Source of the DNA: Isoetes taiwanensis
Lineage: Eukaryota > Streptophyta > Lycopodiopsida > Isoetales > Isoetaceae
Length of the DNA: 64,000 nucleotides
Direction of reading: 5' to 3'
Assembly: GCA_021234155.1 (NCBI GenBank)
Contig: JAJEKV010000024.1
Span: forward strand, 18,953,858 to 19,017,857
Under the pieces are notes generated by a model. The model was not told the origin of the DNA, made no database searches, and saw only the letters and a list, made by a program, of their open reading frames with translations. This document shows positions 57,890-64,000 of the stretch, piece after piece. The translations under genes were made by a program, and so were the position numbers. Position 1 is the stretch's first letter. Each line of letters starts with the position of its first letter.

Positions 57890-58230
57890 AAAACGGCGCC
57901 ATGGCGCCATTTGCCAACAACAAGTCCCAAATGTATGCTAATAGACATCAAATAGCGCCATGGCACCATTTGCCAACAATAAGGCCCTATGGTAAGCTAA
58001 TAGACATCAAATGGCGCCATGGCGCCATTTGCCAACAACAAGGCCCTATGGTAAGCTAATAGACATCAAATGGCGCCATGGCGCCATTTGCCAACAACAA
58101 GGCCCTATGGTAAGCTACCAGGCATCCTAAAGTAAGCTAAGACTCCTAAAGTGCACTCAGGCATCCAATAAGACCCTAAACTGGCTACCAGGCATCTAAA
58201 TGGCGCGGTGGCGCCATTTAGCCCAAACAA
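57890..58230. repeat. 59-bp tandem repeat carrying ATGGCGCCATGGCGCCAT
   Basis: GCCATTTGCCAACAA recurs at 57906, 57965, 58024 and 58083, exactly 59 bases apart. Each unit holds the double palindrome, AAGGCCCTATGG-TAAGCTA and ATAGACATC. A single further word follows near 58,205. Later copies are nearly identical, so this part is young. Confidence 0.88.
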
Positions 58231-58434
58231 AACAATGCAAGTAGATGACATACCTGTCCCTTGAGGTGCGCTAGCCGCTGTCTCCACATTCTGAGGAGCT
58301 CCACAATTGTCGATTTCCATTTCGAGCGCCTTGAATTTGGTCCGAAAACTGGTGTGTGGCTTGATGTGTTGAGGCGCTGAACTGTGGGGAAATGGCGCCA
58401 GAAAACACGGAAAAAAAGGACGAAAAAGGGTTGC

Positions 58435-58500
58435 TTTAGGGCCAGGCTAAGGGCCGGGCGCTTAGGCGCCAAGGCGCCGGGCCGAGGTCGAGGCGCTAGG
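58435..58500. repeat. GGGCCGGGCG/AGGCGCC-rich patch
   Basis: Clustered GGCGC words (GGGCGCTTAGGCGCCAAGGCGCCGGGC) on the left side of the following minisatellites. No coding motif is recognised. Confidence 0.5.
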
Positions 58501-58620
58501 AGCTGGAATCGAAAACGAAAAAACCGAATGAGAAGCTTCAGAAAAACAATTAGGCATAAGAAACTTTGGGCGCTGCCTGTCTGCTGTACCACAGGCGGCC
58601 AACTACGGCCCGTGGCTGGC

Positions 58621-58725
58621 CAGGCGCCCATGCCCGTCCAGCCGCCCATGCCCGCCCATGCCCGTGGCGGTCCAGGCGCCCATGCCCGCCCAGCCGCCCA
58701 TGCCCGCCCATGCCCGTGGTCCAGC
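58621..58725. repeat. 52-bp CCCATGCCCG minisatellite, two units
   Basis: CAGGCGCCCATGCCCG starts at 58621 and 58673. Each unit contains three to four CCCATGCCCG words. All frames stay open here, so the Ala/Arg/Pro- or Gly-rich frames on both strands are artefacts of the repeat. Confidence 0.75.
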
Positions 58726-58795
58726 GCCCCATGTCAGCCGGCATCGCAGGGTCCAGTCCCATGCCCGCCACAATTTGAAATTTGAAATTCGAATA

Positions 58796-58888
58796 TTTCC
58801 CGCCCTAACGCCCGCCCGCCCAAATTTGAACATAAAATTCAAAATTCCCGCCCGCCCGAAATTAACATAAAAGTCAAAATTCCCGCCC
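58796..58888 (+). promoter_or_regulatory. Three TTCCCGCC boxes, possible E2F-type sites
   Basis: TTTCCCGCC at 58796-58804, and TTCCCGCCC at 58845-58853 and 58880-58888, lie in repeated AAATTC contexts upstream of the second transposase-like gene. TTTCCCGCC is the E2F consensus of S-phase genes; the others fit partly. They may equally be just repeat units. Confidence 0.3.
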
Positions 58889-59107
58889 GTAAATTGAAAT
58901 TTGACTGCCACCTGTCCAAATTTGAATCGTCCGCTTTTAAAATTGTCCCTCTTTGTCGCCCTGCTCACACTTAATGCGACCATGCCACGACGCAGACGTT
59001 TTTTGTTACGGTTCAGCGCTGATCCGCTGTTAGTCTCCGCCGCGAAAAGGCGCTTCTTTTCTTAGGCGCATAGGCAGAAACTTTGCAAGGCGCATGCGTG
59101 CTGTCAG

Positions 59108-59256
59108 GCGCTTTCTTCTTGGCGCTCACAGAAATCCCAGGTGATTCTTGGCGCTTTCTTCTTGGCGAATTCTTCTTGGCGCTTTCTTCTTAGCGAATCG
59201 TTCTTTGCGCTTTCTTGGCGAATCCTTGGCGCTTTCTTCTTGGCGCTTTCTGCTGG
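59108..59256. repeat. TTGGCGCTTTCTTC / TTGGCGAATC minisatellite
   Basis: About eight short units alternate between GGCGCTTTCTTCTT and GGCGAATTCTTCTT. An ATG with a donor-like site (MDLSNIK|GTAAGT) follows at 59305, but its phase does not fit the acceptor at 59975, so I do not call it an exon. Confidence 0.7.
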
Positions 59257-59579
59257 GATCAGCTTGATTCTCCTGTTCCATCTACTGCTCCAGGACATAC
59301 CACTATGGATCTATCTAATATCAAGTAAGTCCACTTTTTCTGGTATGAATTCTGTTCTATTGCTGCCATGTGTATAGCGTGTTCAAATGCTGATATGAAT
59401 GCTGCTAGGAAACTAAGAACCTTGGTTTCAATTGCAAAGTTGGCATGGGGTGCCCATGTTATGCATGCCTGCTCTTATTGACACATATACAGCAATGGGA
59501 GCAAGAATGCATAACATAGGCACCTCGTGTAGATTTTGTGATGGAGCTAAGCCAAATCGCCCCATGTGACCAACTTGGA

Positions 59580-59895
59580 TCAAATGGCGCCAGGGCGCCA
59601 TTCTATTCCAAATACACCCTTATGGTGTGTTGGTCTTAATGGCTCCATAGCGCCATATGGTTGAACATGGTGCACGGCTGAAATGTAAATTTGGAGCCAA
59701 ATGGAGCCATGGCGCCATTTAATAAATGGCGCCATTTGTTCCAAATTCACACCTATGAATGTGCCATAGGTGTGAATTTGGATCAAATGGCGCCATGGCG
59801 CCATTTGATCCAAGTGCACCGTTTCGACCAAAATGGCGCCATGGCGCCATTTGGCTCCAAATTTAGACCAAAATTTATTCTTTTGTACTAAATGG
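59580..59895. repeat. GGCGCC palindrome array with a 29-bp-arm hairpin
   Basis: At least seven ATGGCGCC-type words alternate with GATCCAAATT-like linkers. 59728-59756 and 59766-59794 pair at 28 of 29 positions around a 9-base loop. The array ends about 80 bases before the acceptor of the second transposase-like gene. Confidence 0.88.
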
Positions 59896-59975
59896 CGCCA
59901 TTTTCGCTTATTTATTGCTTACTTTTCGTCTATTTCATATGTTCTAAAAAGTGTCGACTTGCTTGATTGAAACAG

Positions 59976-62900
59976 GTTCAATTTTCCCCTGTACAACCTA
60001 TTCGTCGGAAGGACAATTGTTGCCCGGGGACATATTTTGAATAGAACCACTCTTCATGGGAAGGAAATAGATCCTTCAAATGTAGCTATTGAGGTCACGG
60101 AGTCCGTGATCCCATCGACCGAGCTTCCAGTCCCCTGCGGAGGGGCAGATAACATTGGTGAAGCAGTAGGCACATTCATTCAGTGGCCTAAGAGGGATGT
60201 AAAACAAAATGAGTTCCCCTCAAGTGAAGATACGTCTTCGAGATCCCTCAATTTGCCCTCTTCAGAAGAGGATTCATCTAGTAGTCCACCATCATCCAAG
60301 AGTCTCCCGCGGACATCGGTTTCCAGCGCTCACAGTAGTGAACCAAGCAACACAGCAACAAATGAAGAAGACGAGATAGTAGAGGAGATTGGAGGTCATG
60401 AGAATCTAGCTGCCCGTCTTGGTCTCAGGTTGTTTAAGCCTGAAGATGAGACAGTCTACTGGTTTGCCATGCTACATTCTTCATTCCTGCATTGGATCTA
60501 AATATTCGGAGGCGAATATAGTCTTTAGTGATCCTCAGGATGCTATAGACGATGAGTTCTTGGGTGTATCAAAGGTCGGGCTTTCGATGGGTAACATAAT
60601 AGATCCAACGGGAAACCAAAATATCGAGATCATGTCATGCTTGTCTTTGAGAGGCCTATAGCTAACGGTCTAGTAACACGGGATACCCATGATGTTTTGC
60701 TTCATGATGGTAGGACAGTTTCACAACATTTACAAGCTCGAGCTGCTCTCGAACAGGATGACTTAGAAGTTGAGTGCTTGGAAGCTGATGTTGAGAAGCA
60801 ATTCAAGAGGAAAAGGAAATATACATATGTGAAGAGGGTCAGGAGGGAACCAAAGGGGGATAGGAAGGAGGAGAGGATGTGCGCTTCCAAGTCAATCAAG
60901 AGTGCTCTAAAATCAACATGCTGCAAGGACGAATGTGTCAAAAAACTAAGCCGAGAGCAAGTATGTGCCTTAAGAAAAGAATTTTATTCTCAATCAAGCA
61001 GTGCCAGGATTACGCTTGTTTTTTATGTGTTGAGTGTAACTTATACAGGGCAGTCAGAGGCGAAAGTAGTGGTCTCTGGAGTGGAGTGCTGTCAATTTGC
61101 ATGGCGCGTGGCTTTAGGAGTTGCTCAGTCTACGTTTTATAGTTGGAGGAAGAGGTTCGAGTTAGGTGGAAAACGGGCAGAGCATGGTAATACAGGCTCT
61201 AAGAAGCCTAGATCTGTGACACTAGCTACAGAAAGTGTGCTTGATACCTTCATTAGTGAGAATCTTGGAGAGCATTCCACATAGAAGCAAAAAGGGAAGG
61301 ATGATATAAGGGAGAATGTTCGCAAACTTCCTTCCATTCTTAATAAGAAGAGCATACATAAGGAAGTGGGTGCCGTGGTGGAAGAATTGACAGGAAAGAG
61401 TGTAACCTTGCCCTCTTTTTACAATATTTGGAAGAAGGAGTTTCCAGGCGTCGGATAGCAAAAATACAAACATTCTCCAAGTGTAACATATGTGTAGTCA
61501 TCAAGCAGAAATTGGAAAGAACAAAAGATACAAGGGAGAGGCGTAACCTTTCAATTCAACGGCGGGCACATATGTTGGAACAACGTTCCTGTAGGAGTCA
61601 ATATTGGCATTGGCGTGCATTATCACATCGTTAAGCGAAAAGTCACCTTTGCATAATACATGATAAGATGGATCAGGTCAAAACACTCACACCAAGAAGT
61701 CACCATCTCGCAAAGTCTATTTGGAGAGGAGATCGCTTGAAGAGCAGCTTGACAGGAGCATTGATACATGGTCATGGTGGACGGGCTTATGCCCATTTCT
61801 CTCTTGATCTTTGGAAGGATGACTCAAACTTTCATGTTGGATCACTTTCTAGGATCCTACACTATCTTGAGTTGCCTGAAGAAGACAAGTGTGGTGATCT
61901 GTGTGGAAGCGTAACTACAGATTGCAAATTGATGCAAGCCCTAAAAGATACTTTCGACCACTTCAAGATAAGCTAAGCGAGACACAAGAGAAGATGCCTT
62001 CATCTTCTAGTGCCAACTTAGAAGGCTTCAATCCTCTTCCTCGAAATCTCTACTTACAGTTGGATAATGCATCGGGTCAAAATAAAAATAGATATGTGTT
62101 CTCCTACCTCTCTTATTTGACATGGCTTAAGGTATTCGATGAGATTCAGGTTGGCTTCATGATGGTTGGGCATACTCATGACGATATTGATGCATTGATC
62201 GGGGGAACTTTTCGACGTTAATGAGTTCATCGGATGCTCTAACTTTGCCTCGAAGTTGCTTTTACTTGTTTAGCAAGTGCAATGCAAAGTCTCCTGCTCC
62301 ATATTTTGTGGATGAAGTTCCGATTGAAAGGCTTTGTCAAGGGATATATCCCCGATAAAGGCCAACGCCTAACAGCCATACCGACCCATTGCTATTCCGA
62401 TTTAAAATGGATGGGAAATGGCCCATTATGCAATATAAGATCGCGCCAACCCATAAAGAGTGGATTCCAGAAAAAGGAATAAGAATGTGGAAGGAGGATG
62501 AAAATGGTGAGCCAACGTTACCAACGGGGGTGCCTAAAAATATCCCTCCAAGGAAGACATTGAAAGATCTCCCTGGCCTGACATAGCATTATGGAATTCC
62601 TTCTGCAAAAATCAAGAAGATAGTGTGTTTGCACGCACAAACAAAAAGCAACTATGGATTACTGGAACGAGATTCTTGTGTGTTTGGAAGATGTATCTCC
62701 AGGACGACCTCAAAATGATAACTTTTGGTTGCGTACAAGGCAAGAACCTCTACAAGCTGCATTTACTCCAGAGGTCGATGAAGCCGCTGTGCTTGTAAGA
62801 CCTTTGCCTACGTATTGTGGGCCAGCAGATGGGCGTCCAGTGTTGCCTATGGATGAGTTCGATCCTCATGCACATGTTCACGAAGGTATGTTTGTTTTAA

Positions 62901-63228
62901 TCCGCACACGAGATTTATGAAACTCCAACGTGGTTGGGCTTTTTACGTAAGAAGATGCCATCCTAGATCCAGAGTCTACCAATTATGGTCACATTTATGT
63001 ATCATGGTGGATGCCTGTTGGTCGTGACTATACAGGTTGCTTAACTAAACGTTGGTGACCCAATCCATCAGATCCATCAAGGTATGAGAAGTTAGATGAC
63101 ATACATTATATGCATGGGATGCAAATGGCAAAAGACCGAAGACTGTTCAGATTCCAAAATACATTGTTGACATGTGGAGGGACATAGCATTAGCTAAAAG
63201 CTCTCAATCTCAGTCATGTTCTCGATAA
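59976..63228 (+). pseudogene. DUF8039-DUF7869 transposase-like gene (copy 2)
   Basis: A CAG acceptor at 59975 opens FNFPLYNLFVGRTIVARGHI, ELPVPCGGADNIGEAVGTFI and QWPKRD, a DUF8039-type domain. A Ser-rich linker follows, then a basic stretch and the cysteine block STCCKDECVKKLSREQ (60,910). A helix-turn-helix-like GVAQSTFYSWRKRFELGGKR lies at 61,120. The nuclease core has CIIHDKMDQVKTLTPRSHH (61,650), LQLDNASGQNKNRYVFSYL (62,050) and MMVGHTHDDIDAL (62,160). The C-terminus has YVSWWMPVG, CLTKRW and KYIVDMWRDIAL, ending at 63228. Asp residues in HDKMD, LDN and HDDID are candidate metal ligands. Several frameshifts and stops (for example 61,284, 61,455 and 62,221) make it inactive, but it is better kept than copy 1. 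Confidence 0.8.
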
Positions 63229-63729
63229 TCATGTATGTAATTTCTTTTGCTATAATACTTAAGCATTTTGGACAATTAATACGTTGTCGATACATCAATT
63301 AGCTTCCATTATGCTTATACTAACATCCTTACATCTTTTATAATAGGTGTTTAATACACATCATTACATCTGATGCACACATTATTGATGGCATACATAT
63401 AATTTAGATGCACATATTATTAATGGCATTATAGAGTCAATGATTCACTCATCATCAATCCCTGCTATTGTGATCGCATTTAGCTCGTAGGCATGGCGCT
63501 CAGGAACCCAAAGAAGATGGATCACAACACGAGTAAGGCCGGGCAATCACACTCCGACCTTCTCGCTTTGGATTGTAAGTAAGGATCCAAATAACACCTT
63601 TATGTATGCGCGATTAATATCATTGTAGCTCATGGAGCAAAGAATGGTCTCAAACCGATCTTCATAAATATTATAAGCCATGGGAGATGAATGACTTACG
63701 AATGGAGCTGCTTTTATAGTCGTTGTAGA
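63229..63729. other. No gene recognised
   Basis: A/T-rich 3' flank of the transposase-like gene with loose TTACATC/GATGCACA word repeats near 63,360-63,420. No terminal inverted repeat could be matched to the left side. Confidence 0.4.
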
Positions 63730-63847
63730 ATTATTGGTATAATACTTCAGCATTATTGGTATTATCGTGAGCATTATTGGTATTATCGTCGGCATTATTG
63801 GTATTATACTTCAACATTATTGGTATTATACTTCAACATTATTGGAT
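63730..63847. repeat. Minisatellite GCATTATTGGTATTAT, about six units
   Basis: Units of 20-21 bases built on CATTATTGGTATTAT, with a variable CGTGAG, CGTCGG or ACTTCAA end. Confidence 0.85.
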
Positions 63848-63938
63848 TAAGTAGCTATAAATTCTTTTACCTTGTTTTCACTTCTCACTTTTCACCTTGC
63901 TACTTGATCTTGATCCTTGCTTCTTGCTCCTTCATATT

Positions 63939-64000
63939 CCTTGTTCCTTGATCTTCTTGCTACTTGATCTTCCTTGTTCCTTGATCTTCTTGCTACTTGA
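63939..64000. repeat. 33-bp tandem repeat at the window end
   Basis: CCTTGTTCCTTGATCTTCTT starts at 63939 and 63972, followed in each by GCTACTTGA. Looser CTTGATC/CTTGCT words precede it. It may continue beyond the window. Confidence 0.8.

Noticed and set aside
58550-58785. Gly/Arg- and Pro/Ala-rich frames on both strands
   Set aside because: All arise from the CCCATGCCCG minisatellite, which is open in every frame.
57890-59900. Possible CRISPR-like array because of regular repeats and spacers
   Set aside because: This is plant nuclear DNA; the spacer parts repeat along with the units, and there are no associated cas genes.
1-64000. tRNA, rRNA and organelle-derived sequences
   Set aside because: I looked for clover-leaf, A/B-box and rRNA signatures by eye and found none; a tRNAscan or BLAST run could still reveal some.

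Overview
This is nuclear DNA from a land plant with a large, repeat-rich genome. The evidence is a plant-type family 3 exo-beta-glucanase gene with nine GT-AG exons, fragments of plant-restricted families (SCAB actin-binding protein, peroxisomal acyl-activating enzyme 17/18, DUF8039), a Copia retrotransposon with the usual plant tRNA-Met primer site, and (TTTAGGG)n. The degenerate elements look unlike common flowering-plant ones, so I lean toward a fern, lycophyte or gymnosperm, but that is a guess. Only one host gene looks intact; almost everything else is mobile DNA or broken genes.

Layout. 1-7.2 kb: short-word repeats and the 3' part of a probable Gypsy element (282-bp repeats, polypurine tract, LTR start at 5765). 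7.2-9.7 kb: no genes. 9.76-10.47 kb (minus): a lipoyl-octanoyltransferase (LIP2) reading frame, complete except for one internal TAA. 10.5-14.9 kb: repeats, including a three-copy diverged family. 14.9-17.8 kb (minus): a decayed DUF8039-DUF7869 transposase-like gene. 18.0-26.6 kb (plus): a decayed block with two copies of a TATA promoter, many CACGCC/GGCGTG palindromes, unrecognised coding fragments and an NLI/FCP1-phosphatase-like end. 28.2-30.8 kb (plus): the intact GH3 gene. 31.3-35.2 kb: tandem repeats, a telomere-type tract and a 278-bp repeat shared with the LINE start. 35.3-39.58 kb (plus): a LINE whose ORF1 is split by a 1.1-kb poly(A) insertion and whose ORF2 is cut off in the reverse transcriptase. 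39.58-49.4 kb: a GGCGCC-word element with a decayed minus-strand gene, split at 43,377-48,917 by a complete young Copia element. 51.4-56.9 kb: fragments of SCAB (plus) and AAE17/18 (minus), lying between two GGCGCC blocks. 57.2-63.2 kb (plus): more GGCGCC repeats, then a second DUF8039-DUF7869 gene. The window ends in minisatellites.

The nesting gives an order of events: the poly(A) element landed in the LINE, and the Copia element landed in the GGCGCC element. The two DUF8039-DUF7869 genes share signatures along their length and are members of one family. The most unusual pattern is that different degenerate blocks each carry their own CpG-containing palindromic word in dense arrays, some of which fold into long hairpins.
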